A DNA stretch of 45,114 bases. Source: Pseudomonadota bacterium. GTDB taxonomy: Bacteria > Pseudomonadota > Gammaproteobacteria > Burkholderiales > Thiobacillaceae. Positions 17,057 through 28,861 of this stretch are shown piece by piece. The first letter of the stretch is position 1; each line of letters starts with the position of its first letter. The stretch lies in the NCBI GenBank assembly GCA_021784115.1, contig JAJXTE010000006.1, positions 1 through 45,114 on the forward strand. Direction: 5' to 3'. The translations under genes and the position numbers were made by a program. The notes below the pieces were generated by a model. That model was given only the letters and a program-made list of their open reading frames with translations. It searched no databases and was not told the origin of the DNA.

Positions 17057-17497
17057 TTATAGGCGCGTGAACAGCAGGCGAATCGCCGCCGCATTGCTGG
17101 GCGAAAAGCAGCGCTCCGCAGCCTGCTCCCACGGCAGCCACAGGTAGCGCAGATGCTCGCGCGGCGCCAGCACGACCGGCAACGGCCCCGGAAGCTTCAG
17201 GCCGAACACGTGCTCGGTGTTATGCGTCACGCCCGGCGCGTAGCGGTGGCGCCAGCGTTCGTAAATCTCGTAGCGGGTCGCGAGGTCCCACGGCTTCAAC
17301 TCGAACTGCGCGGCGTCGAGCCCGGTCTCCTCGCGCACTTCGCGGATCGCGGTCTGTTCGAGCGTTTCACCTTCATCCTGCGATCCGGTGACCGACTGCC
17401 AGAACCCCGGCGCGTCGGCGCGCTCCATCAGCAGCACCTGGCCGTCAGCCGTGTGGATGACGACCAGCACCGAGACGGGGATCTTGTGGACGATCAA
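17057..17497 (-). CDS. nudB: Dihydroneopterin triphosphate diphosphatase (Nudix)
   Basis: The 146-residue Nudix hydrolase has an intact Nudix box at residues 38-60 (GX5EX7REVREETGL), with QSVTG leading into it. Size, N-terminus (HKIPVSVLVVIHT) and location next to aspS match NudB, which removes pyrophosphate from dihydroneopterin triphosphate in folate synthesis. It starts with TTG at 17497, overlapping the upstream TGA as TTGA, so it should be translated by coupling. Confidence 0.88.
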   Translation of the reverse strand: MIVHKIPVSVLVVIHTADGQVLLMERADAPGFWQSVTGSQDEGETLEQTAIREVREETGLDAAQFELKPWDLATRYEIYERWRHRYAPGVTHNTEHVFGLKLPGPLPVVLAPREHLRYLWLPWEQAAERCFSPSNAAAIRLLFTRL

Positions 17498-17799
17498 ACG
17501 ATGCGGGCGTTGAGCGGAGCGCCCGTCGTCAGGATGGCGATCAGGCGATCGATATTCGGATGCTTGCCCGGATGCGTGCTGGCATCCTCGGTGTGTTCGG
17601 CGAAAATCGCCAGCCCTTCGGCGGCGGCCTCGGCGTTGATCGTGCCGTATTGCTGCGCGAGATGCGCATAGACGCGGAACGAGCCGGCAGTGCCGGGCGC
17701 GTTGGCGATCGCCGCGACCTCGACGCCGCCGGCGTCGGTCAGCACCAGCTTGTCGCCCGCGAACTCGGGCAGGGTTTTAAGGGCGTCGGAGAATTTCAT
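17494..17799 (-). CDS. Conserved small protein of unknown function (DUF2322-like)
   Basis: A 101-residue protein starting [20 protein letters not shown], with no signal peptide or membrane segment. It is probably a DUF2322 member, but I assign that from memory of the family with moderate certainty. Its ATG overlaps the aspS stop (ATGA) and its stop overlaps the TTG start of nudB, so it is tightly embedded between the two. The much longer open frame running upstream from it is an antisense-like alternative frame of aspS and is not coding. Confidence 0.8.
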   Translation of the reverse strand: MKFSDALKTLPEFAGDKLVLTDAGGVEVAAIANAPGTAGSFRVYAHLAQQYGTINAEAAAEGLAIFAEHTEDASTHPGKHPNIDRLIAILTTGAPLNARIV

Positions 17800-19586
17800 G
17801 CCGCCCTGTCCGCCGCCGTGTTGCGCAGGCGGATGTGCAGTTCGCGCAGCTGCTTTTCGTCGACCACGTTGGGTGCGTTGGTCATCAGGCAGGAGGCGCG
17901 CTGGGTCTTGGGGAAGGCGATAACGTCGCGGATGGACTCGGCGCCGGTCATCAGCGTGACCAGGCGATCGAGGCCGAACGCCAGGCCGCCGTGGGGCGGC
18001 GCGCCGTACTGCAGGGCGTCGAGCAGGAAGCCGAATTTCTCGCGGCGCTCTGCCTCGCCGATGTTGAGCGCGGCAAACACCTTTTCCTGCACGTCCTGCT
18101 TGTGAATGCGCACCGAGCCGCCGCCGACTTCCCAGCCGTTCAGCACCATGTCGTAGGCCTTGGACAGGCAGCGGCCGGGGTCGGTGGCGAGCCAGTCCTC
18201 GTGGCCGTCCTTGGGCGCGGTGAAGGGGTGGTGCAGCGCGTCCCAGCGGTTCTCGTCCTCGTTGTATTCGAACATGGGGAAATCGACCACCCACAGCGGC
18301 GCCCAGGCGCGGCCGTCGACGTGACCCTTCTCGTGGCCGACTTTCAAGCGCAGCGCGCCGAGCGCGTCGTTGACCACCTTGGCGCGGTCGGCGCCGAAGA
18401 AGATCAGGTCGCCGTTCGCAGCCCCGGTGCGTTCCATCACCGCGCGCAAGGCGGCTTCGGAGAGGTTCTTGACGATGGGCGATTGCAGGCCGCTTTCGTT
18501 GAGCTGGCTGACGTCGTTGACCTTGATGTAGGCCAGGCCCTTGGCGCCGTAGATCTTGACGAATTCGGTGTAGCCGTCGATCTCGCTGCGGGTCAGCGCC
18601 GCGCCGCCGGGGATGCGCAGGGCGGCGACGCGGCCTTTGGGGTCGTTGGCCGGGCCGGAGAAGACCTTGAACGCGACGTCCTTCATGACGTCGCCGACGT
18701 CGACGATCTCCAGCGTCACCCGCATGTCGGGCTTGTCGGAACCGTAGCGGTGCATCGCCTCGGCATAGGTCATGCGCGGGAAGGCGGCGGGCAGGTCGAT
18801 GTCCTGCGCCTTTTTCATCATGTCGCGGATCATGCCCTCGACGAGGTTCATGATTTCTTCTTCGCCCATGAACGAGGTTTCCAGGTCGACCTGGGTGAAC
18901 TCGGGCTGGCGGTCGGCGCGCAGGTCCTCGTCGCGGAAGCACTTGGTGATCTGGAAGTAGCGGTCGACGCCGGACACCATCAGGAGCTGCTTGAACAATT
19001 GCGGGCTTTGCGGCAGCGCGTAGAACATGCCGTCGTGCACCCGGCTCGGCACCAGGTAGTCGCGCGCGCCTTCCGGGGTGGAGCGCGTCAGCATCGGCGT
19101 TTCGACTTCCATGAAGCCGTGCGTGTCGAGATAGTCGCGCATGAGTTTCGACACGCGGTAGCGCAGCTTGAGGTTCTTCTGCATCGGCTCGCGGCGCAGG
19201 TCGAGGTAGCGGTACTGCAGGCGGATGTTCTCGTTGACGGCCTCGTCGTCGAGCTGGAACGGCGGCGTCAGCGACGGGTTCAGGACGTCCAGCTTTTTGG
19301 TCAGCAATTCGACCATGCCGGTCGGCATGTTCGGGTTTTCGGTGCCGGCGGGGCGCGGGCGCACCAGCCCCTCGATCTTCAGCACGAATTCGGAACGCAC
19401 GTCCTCGGCCAGCCTGAACGCGTCCGGGGTGTCGGGGTCGATCACCACCTGCATCGTGCCCTCGCGGTCGCGCAGGTCGATGAAGATCACGCCGCCGTGG
19501 TCGCGGCGGCGATGCGCCCAACCGCACAGGGTGACAGTATTGCCGATGTCGGCGGCCGTGACGGCGCCGCAGTAATGTGTACGCAT
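17796..19586 (-). CDS. aspS: Aspartyl-tRNA synthetase, probably non-discriminating (Asp/Asn)
   Basis: Class II synthetase of 596 residues: N-terminal OB-fold anticodon-binding domain (about 1-105), catalytic core with motif 2 [16 protein letters not shown], the bacterial GAD insertion (about 285-420) and motif 3 [10 protein letters not shown]30 in RRRDHGG and G81 in RPRPAGTEN occupy positions where P. aeruginosa AspRS, which also charges tRNA-Asn, has His and Gly, and where E. coli has Leu and Lys. The enzyme therefore probably makes Asp-tRNA-Asn, to be amidated by GatCAB encoded elsewhere. The ATG at 19586 is chosen from the conserved MRTHYCG; open frame continues upstream through the DUF502 gene in another phase. 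Confidence 0.97.
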   Translation of the reverse strand: MRTHYCGAVTAADIGNTVTLCGWAHRRRDHGGVIFIDLRDREGTMQVVIDPDTPDAFRLAEDVRSEFVLKIEGLVRPRPAGTENPNMPTGMVELLTKKLDVLNPSLTPPFQLDDEAVNENIRLQYRYLDLRREPMQKNLKLRYRVSKLMRDYLDTHGFMEVETPMLTRSTPEGARDYLVPSRVHDGMFYALPQSPQLFKQLLMVSGVDRYFQITKCFRDEDLRADRQPEFTQVDLETSFMGEEEIMNLVEGMIRDMMKKAQDIDLPAAFPRMTYAEAMHRYGSDKPDMRVTLEIVDVGDVMKDVAFKVFSGPANDPKGRVAALRIPGGAALTRSEIDGYTEFVKIYGAKGLAYIKVNDVSQLNESGLQSPIVKNLSEAALRAVMERTGAANGDLIFFGADRAKVVNDALGALRLKVGHEKGHVDGRAWAPLWVVDFPMFEYNEDENRWDALHHPFTAPKDGHEDWLATDPGRCLSKAYDMVLNGWEVGGGSVRIHKQDVQEKVFAALNIGEAERREKFGFLLDALQYGAPPHGGLAFGLDRLVTLMTGAESIRDVIAFPKTQRASCLMTNAPNVVDEKQLRELHIRLRNTAADRAA

Positions 19587-19597
19587 GATTGCTTTTC

Positions 19598-20200
19598 CTA
19601 GTGGCTGCCTCGCCCCGACTCGCCGGAGGCGACGCCCATCGAGACGATGTATTTCAACGCGCGGTCGACCGACACATCCAGTTCGATGACCTCGCTCTTT
19701 TTCACATAAAAATAAAATCCGTTGACCGGGCTCGGCGTGGTGGGGATGAACACCGCGACGTGCTCCTCCGGCAGCATGTGCGCCACCTCGTCCGGAAGAT
19801 TGGTCTGGAACGCCAGCGACCACGCCTGTGGATGCGGATAGCGCACCAGCAGCACCTTGCGGAAGGCATGGCCGCTGCCCGACAGGATCGTGTCGGACAC
19901 CTGCTTGACGCTGCCGTAGATGGTTTTCACCACCGGGATGCGGATCAGCTGCCGCTCCCAGAAGTCGATGATCTTCTGGCCGAAGAAATTGGCACCGAAC
20001 ATGCCTGTGAGCACAATGATCAGCAGCGTCAGGATCACGCCCAGGCCCGGTATCCGCATCCCCAGCCAGGCTTCGGGCTGCCATTTCTCGGGCAGCACCA
20101 GCAGGCTCTGGTCCATGGTTCCGATCAGCAGGTTGAGCACCCACAGGGTGATTCCCAGCGGCACCCAGATCAGCAGGCCGGTAATGAAATAACGCTTCAT
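19598..20200 (-). CDS. DUF502 family membrane protein
   Basis: The 200-residue protein has two hydrophobic segments (about 4-27 and 52-76), a conserved block [18 protein letters not shown] (about 88-105) and a soluble C-terminal part ending GESGRGSH. The family is widespread and of unknown function; some members influence envelope processes. It lies 11 bp upstream of aspS and 71 bp after fmdB, in the same operon. Confidence 0.9.
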   Translation of the reverse strand: MKRYFITGLLIWVPLGITLWVLNLLIGTMDQSLLVLPEKWQPEAWLGMRIPGLGVILTLLIIVLTGMFGANFFGQKIIDFWERQLIRIPVVKTIYGSVKQVSDTILSGSGHAFRKVLLVRYPHPQAWSLAFQTNLPDEVAHMLPEEHVAVFIPTTPSPVNGFYFYVKKSEVIELDVSVDRALKYIVSMGVASGESGRGSH

Positions 20201-20271
20201 ACGTTCAATTCAGTCAAAAACAAAGAAGCGGACGGCTCGCACCGCCCGCTTCCCGGTTCCTTCGCGCCTCG

Positions 20272-20532
20272 TCAGTTACACGCCGGACACGCGCCGGTGC
20301 CGCAGGCATGCGAGGGCGCGTCGGGCTTCGTTTCCGCGGGCTTGCTGCCGCCCCCCTTGAAATCGGTGGCGTACCAGCCGGTTCCCTTGAGCGCAAAGCC
20401 GGCCGCTGTCACCTGCTTGGCGTATTCGGCCTTGCCGCAGGACGGGCACACGGTCAGCGGCGCATCGGACACTTTCTGCATTTCGTCCTGGGCGAAGCCG
20501 CAGGAGGCACATTTGTAAGCATAAATCGGCAT
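20272..20532 (-). CDS. FmdB-family zinc ribbon protein
   Basis: An 86-residue protein. CxxC pairs C8/C11 and C29/C32 make an N-terminal zinc ribbon (MPIYAYKCASCG...CPSCGK), followed by the family block GFALKGTGWYATDFK and a tail with three more cysteines (C77, C82, C85). The family is annotated as regulatory after FmdB of Methylophilus, but its function is not firmly known. CGGAGAA precedes the ATG at 20532; an upstream in-frame extension crosses the promoter. Confidence 0.92.
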   Translation of the reverse strand: MPIYAYKCASCGFAQDEMQKVSDAPLTVCPSCGKAEYAKQVTAAGFALKGTGWYATDFKGGGSKPAETKPDAPSHACGTGACPACN

Positions 20533-20563
20533 GAAAATTCTCCGACAATCAAGAAGTTGCGAG

Positions 20564-20592
20564 ATTATACCCTTACGGGCACCAGTACCCAA
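20564..20592 (-). promoter_or_regulatory. Promoter of the fmdB-DUF502-aspS operon
   Basis: On the minus strand TTGGGT (-35, 20587-20592) and a perfect TATAAT (-10, 20564-20569) are 17 bp apart, giving a leader of about 25 nt before fmdB. Confidence 0.8.
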
Positions 20593-20698
20593 AGGGCACA
20601 GCCCACAAAGCGCCGGGCACGATACCGAATATGGGTCGGGGTATCGCCAGTTCAATCATGCCCTGACAAACTAACGCCCCGATGCCCCGCCTCGAGTT

Positions 20699-22669
20699 CT
20701 ACCAGTCGAGTGTCAGGCTCAGGTACGCGCGCCGACCGAAGCGGTTGTCGTTACGGAATTCCTCATAACGCTTCCCCCCCAGGTTCTGCCCCACCAGCGC
20801 CAGTTCCACCTGTCTCCCCTGCAGTTCCCAGCGTTTGGCCAGGCGTGCGTCGACGCGGGTAAACGCCGCCGTGTAATCGCCATCTCCCAGCCAATACATG
20901 TAGTCCTGCCTGTACACGCCTGCACTCGCCTCCCAGCCCTGATCCAGCTTGAAGATGCCCAGTGCGGAGAAATTGTTTCTGGGCGTCGAGGCGGCGATGT
21001 CCGCATCCGGGGAGTCGATCTTCACCCAGGCATAGGACACGATCAGATCGAGCCATTTACGCGGCGTCCAGCGCAACTGCGTATCGCCCCCCCGGATCGT
21101 CGCATCGAGCAGATTCGCATACTGAAACAGCTTGGGGTTGACGCTTGCCGGATCATCTCCGATGTTCCTGTCACCAATCAGCCGGGTGAGCCTGTCGTGG
21201 AACAACCGGATATCGACCTGCAGCTTGAGCGGGCGGATATGCCCGACATACCCCAGTTCCCGGGAGAAAATCTGCTCGGCCTGCAGCCCGGCCGAGGGGG
21301 CAAAGATGCGGTCAAACGGTTGGCCGTTCAGGTAGAAGTAGCGCTGGTCTCCGGATTCCTCGAAAAAGGTGGGCGAACGGTAGGCCCGGGTGATCGAAGC
21401 GCGCAGGGCATGATCTGCCGACGGCAGGAAATTGAGCGCCAGGCGCGGCGATATGTCAAAACCGCTCAGGTAATGATCTTCTGCCAGGGCGCCCGCGTTC
21501 ACGATCCATTCGGGCGACAGGCGCCACTCGGCATTGCCGAACAGGCGGTATAGCGTCCCCGTGGGTGAACCCTGGTTGTAGAAATAGCCCGGGGCCTTCA
21601 CCCCTTCGCGACGCACCTCGGAGCCCCACACCACGCGCAGGGCGTCGGATAGCTGGGAAATCCGCTGGAATTCGAGGTCATCCCGCCACTGCGTGTAGCC
21701 GAAATCGACCGGCACCTGGGACGATGGCGGGAAGGGCGGCGACGGCAGCACCGCCAGGAAGCCGTCGGCCTTGCTCAGACGCGTGTGATAAAACTGCAGG
21801 GACCATTCGTTCCCGGCGTCGAGAACCCTGCGGAACTTGGTCTGAAAATGCTCCGAACCCACATCGAGGCCACGCACGGGGTCCGCGATATCGCCAGGCA
21901 CGCCCTGGCGCCAGTCTCCGCGACTCAGGGCAAAGGTCGTGGTGATCTCGTCGCTTGCGGACAACTGGTAGTCGACCCGCAAATCCAGATGGCGCGTGGT
22001 CGTTCTTTCCGCCTGGTTGTCAAAACGGTCGCGCCGCTGGTCCGAGACGGTAAGGCGGTAATGCAGGTCGTCCGTGCCGTTCCCGTAGCGGAACAATGCG
22101 CCGGCCGTGCCGTGGTTGCCAGCCTGCACGGAAAGATGGCCGCCCGCCACCTGGGCCGCCGTCTTGGTGATGATGTTGATGACCCCGAGGAAGGCATTCG
22201 ATCCGTACGATGCCGAATTGGCGCCCCGCACCACCTCGATGCGCTCGATATCCTCAATGGAAATCGGCAGCGACGCCCACGGTACTTCCCCAAAGCCGGG
22301 GGTATACACCGATCGCCCATCGATCAGCACCTGCATACGGCGGGAAAATGCATCCCCCAGTCCGTGATAGCTGACGCCCCAGGTATTGTCGCGCGTATAG
22401 GCCACGGTGAAGCCCGGCACCAGACGCAACAGATCGGGGATGTCGCGGAAGCCCGAGGCGCGGATCATGTCCTGATCGATGACGGTGACCGCTGCGGGCG
22501 CCTCGTTTACCGGTTGCGACAGGCGCGATGCCGACAGCACCACCGGCAGGTCTTCAAGGAAGTCGGTTTCGGTAATCGCAGCCCGCGCCGGCTGGGCGCA
22601 CGCCAGGATGCCGCCCAAAAACAGCGCGCGCGCCAATGCCCGGAATGTCGCGTGTGGTCTGTTGTTCAA
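20699..22669 (-). CDS. TonB-dependent outer-membrane receptor
   Basis: The 656-residue precursor has a signal peptide (about 1-30, ending ARA), a plug domain (about 40-155, with VIDQDMIRASGFRDIPDLLRLVPGF and IERIEVVRGANSASYGSNAFLGVINIIT) and a beta-barrel ending in YLSLTLDW, with a terminal aromatic residue. The layout resembles the smaller ferric-siderophore/vitamin B12-type receptors, but the ligand cannot be named. The start is probably the TTG at 22669; no ATG fits the signal peptide and no Shine-Dalgarno site is visible. A perfect palindrome lies 10 bp upstream. No TonB/ExbBD or siderophore genes are adjacent. Confidence 0.92.
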   Translation of the reverse strand: MNNRPHATFRALARALFLGGILACAQPARAAITETDFLEDLPVVLSASRLSQPVNEAPAAVTVIDQDMIRASGFRDIPDLLRLVPGFTVAYTRDNTWGVSYHGLGDAFSRRMQVLIDGRSVYTPGFGEVPWASLPISIEDIERIEVVRGANSASYGSNAFLGVINIITKTAAQVAGGHLSVQAGNHGTAGALFRYGNGTDDLHYRLTVSDQRRDRFDNQAERTTTRHLDLRVDYQLSASDEITTTFALSRGDWRQGVPGDIADPVRGLDVGSEHFQTKFRRVLDAGNEWSLQFYHTRLSKADGFLAVLPSPPFPPSSQVPVDFGYTQWRDDLEFQRISQLSDALRVVWGSEVRREGVKAPGYFYNQGSPTGTLYRLFGNAEWRLSPEWIVNAGALAEDHYLSGFDISPRLALNFLPSADHALRASITRAYRSPTFFEESGDQRYFYLNGQPFDRIFAPSAGLQAEQIFSRELGYVGHIRPLKLQVDIRLFHDRLTRLIGDRNIGDDPASVNPKLFQYANLLDATIRGGDTQLRWTPRKWLDLIVSYAWVKIDSPDADIAASTPRNNFSALGIFKLDQGWEASAGVYRQDYMYWLGDGDYTAAFTRVDARLAKRWELQGRQVELALVGQNLGGKRYEEFRNDNRFGRRAYLSLTLDW

Positions 22670-22679
22670 TGCAGTTGTC

Positions 22680-22695
22680 GGTGCGCATGCGCACC
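22680..22695. promoter_or_regulatory. Perfect 16-bp palindrome before the TonB receptor gene
   Basis: GGTGCGCATGCGCACC is its own reverse complement and ends 10 bp before the TTG start. It covers the place where a ribosome site would lie. A repressor operator or a translation-blocking hairpin are both possible; it does not look like a Fur box. Confidence 0.5.
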
Positions 22696-22762
22696 CTCTC
22701 CCTATCCGCCCTGTTTATTGTGTGTTTCAGGGATAACGGCTGACCGTCCTGCGTACTTTATT

Positions 22763-23251
22763 CTAGAACGGAATGTCGTCGTCCATGTCGTCAAACCCGC
22801 TGCTGGCGGGGCGCTGCGCGGCGGCCGGGGCGCTGCCACGCGGCTGGCTGCGCGGGGCGGACTGGGCGCCTGCGCCTGCCGTCTGGTTGTAGTCGTCCAT
22901 GTCGGCCATGCCGCCGCCGCCCTTGCTGCCCAGCATCTGCATGCGGTCGCCGCGGATTTCGGTGGCGTATTTCTCGACGCCTTCCTTGTCGGTGTACTTG
23001 CGGGTGCGGATCGAACCTTCGACGTAGATCTGGCTACCCTTCTTCAGGTATTGCCCGCACACCTCGGCGGTGCGCCCGAAGAAGCTGACGCGATGCCATT
23101 CGGTCTGCTCGACCATCTGGCCGGTCTTGTCCTTGTATTTGTCGGTGGTGGCGATGGCGAGGTTGGCGACGGCTTCTCCGCTCGGCAGATAGCGCATTTC
23201 GGGGTCACGCCCGAGGTTGCCGACCAGAATCACTTTGTTGACGGATGCCAT
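22763..23251 (-). CDS. ssb: Single-stranded DNA-binding protein
   Basis: The 162-residue protein has an N-terminal OB fold (about 1-110: [18 protein letters not shown]...[13 protein letters not shown]), a flexible linker rich in Gly, Ala, Ser and Gln, and the acidic tip DDMDDDIPF that binds partner repair and replication proteins. AGGGGAA precedes the ATG. It lies 39 bp after yajR on the same strand and is probably cotranscribed with it, an arrangement near uvrA reminiscent of E. coli. Confidence 0.98.
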   Translation of the reverse strand: MASVNKVILVGNLGRDPEMRYLPSGEAVANLAIATTDKYKDKTGQMVEQTEWHRVSFFGRTAEVCGQYLKKGSQIYVEGSIRTRKYTDKEGVEKYATEIRGDRMQMLGSKGGGGMADMDDYNQTAGAGAQSAPRSQPRGSAPAAAQRPASSGFDDMDDDIPF

Positions 23252-23290
23252 GTTTTCCCCTGGATGTAAGCTTGTAGTGTGTCGATTCTA

Positions 23291-24652
23291 TCAGGCGCCC
23301 GCTGTCTCAAGCAGGATGCGCGCAGCGGCTTCGTCCCAGCCCTGCAGGCTGACTTTGAGCATGGCCACGCCTTCTTCGGCCAGCACCATGGCCTCCACCA
23401 CCCCGGCCACGCCGGCCAGCTGCGTTTTCAGCAGTGCAGCCTGGTCCGCGGGCATCGTCCCGACACGGAACATGCGGGTCTTGATCGCGGGCGGCGCGGT
23501 CATCGTCAGGCTCAGCGCCAGCCAGACCGCCATCAGGACGACGCAGAACAGGAACACGGCGTAAAAACCGACATGCTGCGCCAGCCAGCCGCCGAAGACG
23601 CCCCCGAAGAACAGCCCCAGCGCCTGCGCGGTGTTGTAGACGCCCATCGCCGTGCCTTTGGCCGACACCGGGGCGAGCTTGGAAATCAGCGAGGGCAGAC
23701 TGGCTTCGAGCAGGTTGAACGCGGCGAAATAGAAGAACAGCGCTCCGACAATGCCCCAGAAATGGCCGATGCCGAATGCCAGCCCCAACTGGGCCAGCAG
23801 CATCAGCGCCACCGCGCCGATGAACACCGGTTTCAGCTTGCCGCGTTTTTCGCCATAAATGATGGCCGGCACGATCAGCAGGAACGAGCCCAGCAGGACC
23901 GGCAGGTAGACCATCCAGTGGTGGGCCGGCGGCAGGCCGCTGTTCTTGAGCGCCACCGGGACCACGACGAACATCGCCATCTGCGCAGCGTGCAAGGCAA
24001 AAATCCCGAAGTCGAGGCGCAGCAACTGGGCGTTATGCAGCACGTCTTTCAGCCGCGCCGGATTGGCCTGGGCATCGGCGTGAAAATGGCTCACCAGGGG
24101 ATCAGGCACCCATACCTTCACCACCCAGATGGCGGCCAGCGCCAGGATGCCCGTCATCGCAAAGATCCCCGGCACGCCAATCAGGTGGTTGAGCGCCGGC
24201 CCCGCCACCATCGACGCGGCAAAGGTGAGCCCGATGGTGGAGCCGATCAGCGCCATTGCCTTGGTGCGGTGCTCCTCGCGGGTGAGGTCGGCGAGCATGG
24301 CGGTAATGGCGGCGGAAATCGCGCCGGCGCCCTGGATGGCGCGGCCGAAAATCGTCCAGTAGATGTCGGACGCCGATGCGGCCACAAAGCTGCCGATCGC
24401 GAACAGGATCAGGCCGAAAATGATGACCTTCTTGCGGCCGATGCGGTCGGACGCCATGCCGAAGGGGATCATCAGGATCGCCTGGGTCAGGCCATACATG
24501 CCGAGCGTCAGCCCGACGAGGGTGTGGTTGTTGCCGCCGGGCAGATGCTCGGCATAGAGCGCGAACACCGGCAGGATGAGGAACATGCCCAGCATGCGCA
24601 GACCGAAAATCGCCGCCAGACCCGATGCGGCGCGCTTTTCTGCGCTGGTCAT
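23291..24652 (-). CDS. yajR: MFS transporter, YajR-like
   Basis: Inner-membrane protein of 453 residues with 12 predicted membrane segments, motif A GMASDRIGRK after the second segment, and a soluble C-terminal domain (about 380-453) with two beta-alpha-beta stretches (MFRVGTMPADQAALLKTQLAGVAGVVEA...). This length and tail match E. coli YajR, whose extra C-terminal YAM domain is known from structure; the transported substrate is unknown. The ATG at 24652 has a weak ribosome site, and a GTG about nine codons upstream is an alternative. Confidence 0.9.
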   Translation of the reverse strand: MTSAEKRAASGLAAIFGLRMLGMFLILPVFALYAEHLPGGNNHTLVGLTLGMYGLTQAILMIPFGMASDRIGRKKVIIFGLILFAIGSFVAASASDIYWTIFGRAIQGAGAISAAITAMLADLTREEHRTKAMALIGSTIGLTFAASMVAGPALNHLIGVPGIFAMTGILALAAIWVVKVWVPDPLVSHFHADAQANPARLKDVLHNAQLLRLDFGIFALHAAQMAMFVVVPVALKNSGLPPAHHWMVYLPVLLGSFLLIVPAIIYGEKRGKLKPVFIGAVALMLLAQLGLAFGIGHFWGIVGALFFYFAAFNLLEASLPSLISKLAPVSAKGTAMGVYNTAQALGLFFGGVFGGWLAQHVGFYAVFLFCVVLMAVWLALSLTMTAPPAIKTRMFRVGTMPADQAALLKTQLAGVAGVVEAMVLAEEGVAMLKVSLQGWDEAAARILLETAGA

Positions 24653-24751
24653 GCTTTCGGAAAGATCGATTTGAGCCACGTCGGGATACGGCGAATTCGT
24701 GAAGTCCGTTATATTAGCAGGTTGCGAATTACGCCTCACGCACCCTGACTC

Positions 24752-27574
<2,823 letters not shown>

Positions 27575-27576
27575 GA

Positions 27577-28311
27577 ATGAGCGAACCGGTCCGCCTCTCC
27601 AAGCTGATGTCCGAGCGCGGGCTGTGCTCGCGCCGCGAGGCGGACGGCTACATTGAAAAAGGACTGGTTTTCGTCGACGGCAAGCGCGTCTCCGAACTCG
27701 GCACCAAGGTCGACCCCGACTGCGCGATCCGGCTGGACAGCGCGGCCAGCGCACAGCAGCAGCAGCGCGTCACCGTCCTGCTGCACAAGCCCGTCGGCTA
27801 CGTATCGGGCCAGCCCGAACCAGGTTACCAGCCGGCGGTCACGCTGATCCGGCCCGACACCCAGTGGCAGGACGGGCGTGCGAATCAGGCTTTCCATGCC
27901 GCGCACCTCAAAGGTCTGGCGCCCGCCGGCCGGCTCGACATCGACTCGACCGGCCTCCTGGTGCTGACGCAGGACGGCCGCGTCGCCAAGCAGCTGATCG
28001 GCGACCATTCCGACATCGAGAAGGAATATCTGGTGCGGGTCGAGGGACGGCTGGATGAAAAGGGTCTCGCGCTGCTCAACCACGGCCTCTCGCTCGACGG
28101 CCGCAAACTGCGCCCGGCCAGGGTCGTCTGGCAGAACGCCGATCAGTTGCGCTTTATTCTGAAAGAAGGGCGCAAGCGCCAGATCCGCCGGATGTGCGAA
28201 CTGGTTGACCTGAAGGTGGTGGGACTGAAGCGCGTGCGCATCGGCCGCGTGCGACTGGGCGACCTGCCGCCTGGGCAGTGGCGTTACCTTCGCCCGGACG
28301 AGCGCTTTTAG
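27577..28311 (+). CDS. rluF: 23S rRNA pseudouridine synthase, RluF-like
   Basis: The 244-residue protein has an N-terminal S4 RNA-binding domain (about 5-50: [25 protein letters not shown]) and a RsuA/RluB/E/F-type catalytic domain with the motif [14 protein letters not shown], where D121 is the catalytic aspartate, and [12 protein letters not shown]. The order and the RIMxxLxxLPLGEWR-like end suit RluF (U2604 of 23S rRNA) best, but RluB/RluE-like specificity is not excluded. Its ATG comes 2 bp after the uvrA stop, so the two are cotranscribed. Confidence 0.88.
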   Translation: MSEPVRLSKLMSERGLCSRREADGYIEKGLVFVDGKRVSELGTKVDPDCAIRLDSAASAQQQQRVTVLLHKPVGYVSGQPEPGYQPAVTLIRPDTQWQDGRANQAFHAAHLKGLAPAGRLDIDSTGLLVLTQDGRVAKQLIGDHSDIEKEYLVRVEGRLDEKGLALLNHGLSLDGRKLRPARVVWQNADQLRFILKEGRKRQIRRMCELVDLKVVGLKRVRIGRVRLGDLPPGQWRYLRPDERF

Positions 28312-28434
28312 GCGCCAGGGCAACACATTTTCCCGGGATGGGCTTGTAGGCGGCGAGTTTTGCATTATCAATAAGGATTGCGGGTAGCGGGGCTCGCCAT
28401 GGCTTTTTTCGATTCAGCCTCTCAAGGAGATCCC

Positions 28435-28737
28435 ATGCAATCCAAGCTTCTCGCCGCCCTCTTCGCGGCGCTTGCCCTGACCGCCTGCCAGAAGGCGCAC
28501 GAAGCGGCCGCCCCTGCCATGGACCAGGCCAAGGAAGCCGCCGGCGCCGCGGCAGACTCAGCCGCCGGGGCTGCCGAGTCTGCGTCCGAAGCGGCCGGGG
28601 CCGCTGCCACCGCCACAGGCGACGCCGCTGCCGGCGCAGCTGCCGATGCCGCCCAGGGCGCCGCCGACGCGGCGGCTGCAGGCGCCGACAAGGCGCAGGA
28701 AATGGCCGACAAGGCGAAGGCCGCTGCCAAGCCGTAA
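28435..28737 (+). CDS. Small alanine-rich lipoprotein
   Basis: A 100-residue protein with a lipoprotein signal peptide and lipobox LTAC (lipidated C18). The mature part is about half alanine, contains no aromatic residue, and repeats small blocks such as AAGAAADSAAGAAESASEAA with regularly placed acidic and basic residues, so a long amphipathic helix is likely. Function is unknown. AAGGAG at 28424-28429 supports the ATG. A strong hairpin follows the stop codon, so it is a single-gene unit. Confidence 0.85.
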   Translation: MQSKLLAALFAALALTACQKAHEAAAPAMDQAKEAAGAAADSAAGAAESASEAAGAAATATGDAAAGAAADAAQGAADAAAAGADKAQEMADKAKAAAKP

Positions 28738-28761
28738 TTCGCCGCCGACCCCCGACCCAGC

Positions 28762-28784
28762 GGCCAGGGTTGCCTGGCCGTTTT
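28762..28784 (+). terminator. Terminator after the lipoprotein gene
   Basis: GGCCAGG (28762-28768) and CCTGGCC (28773-28779) pair around a GTTG loop and are followed by GTTTT. The stem is strong; the U-tract is short. Confidence 0.75.
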
Positions 28785-28861
28785 CCATTCGTGGGACCTG
28801 CCAGGCCACATCCCGAAAGGCAGGCCCTACAATTCAGGCTCGCCTTTCAGGTTGTCGTCCC

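Noticed and set aside
17800-19527. Very long open frame running through aspS in a second minus-strand phase, joined to the small gene at 17494-17799
   Set aside because: Its product is an Arg/Pro-rich low-complexity chain, typical of an alternative frame of a GC-rich gene; the aspS frame carries all catalytic motifs. Only the last 101 codons are real.
24653-24751. SOS (LexA) box before uvrA
   Set aside because: No CTGT-N8-ACAG-like sequence is visible in the yajR/uvrA gap; only a TATATT hexamer is present.
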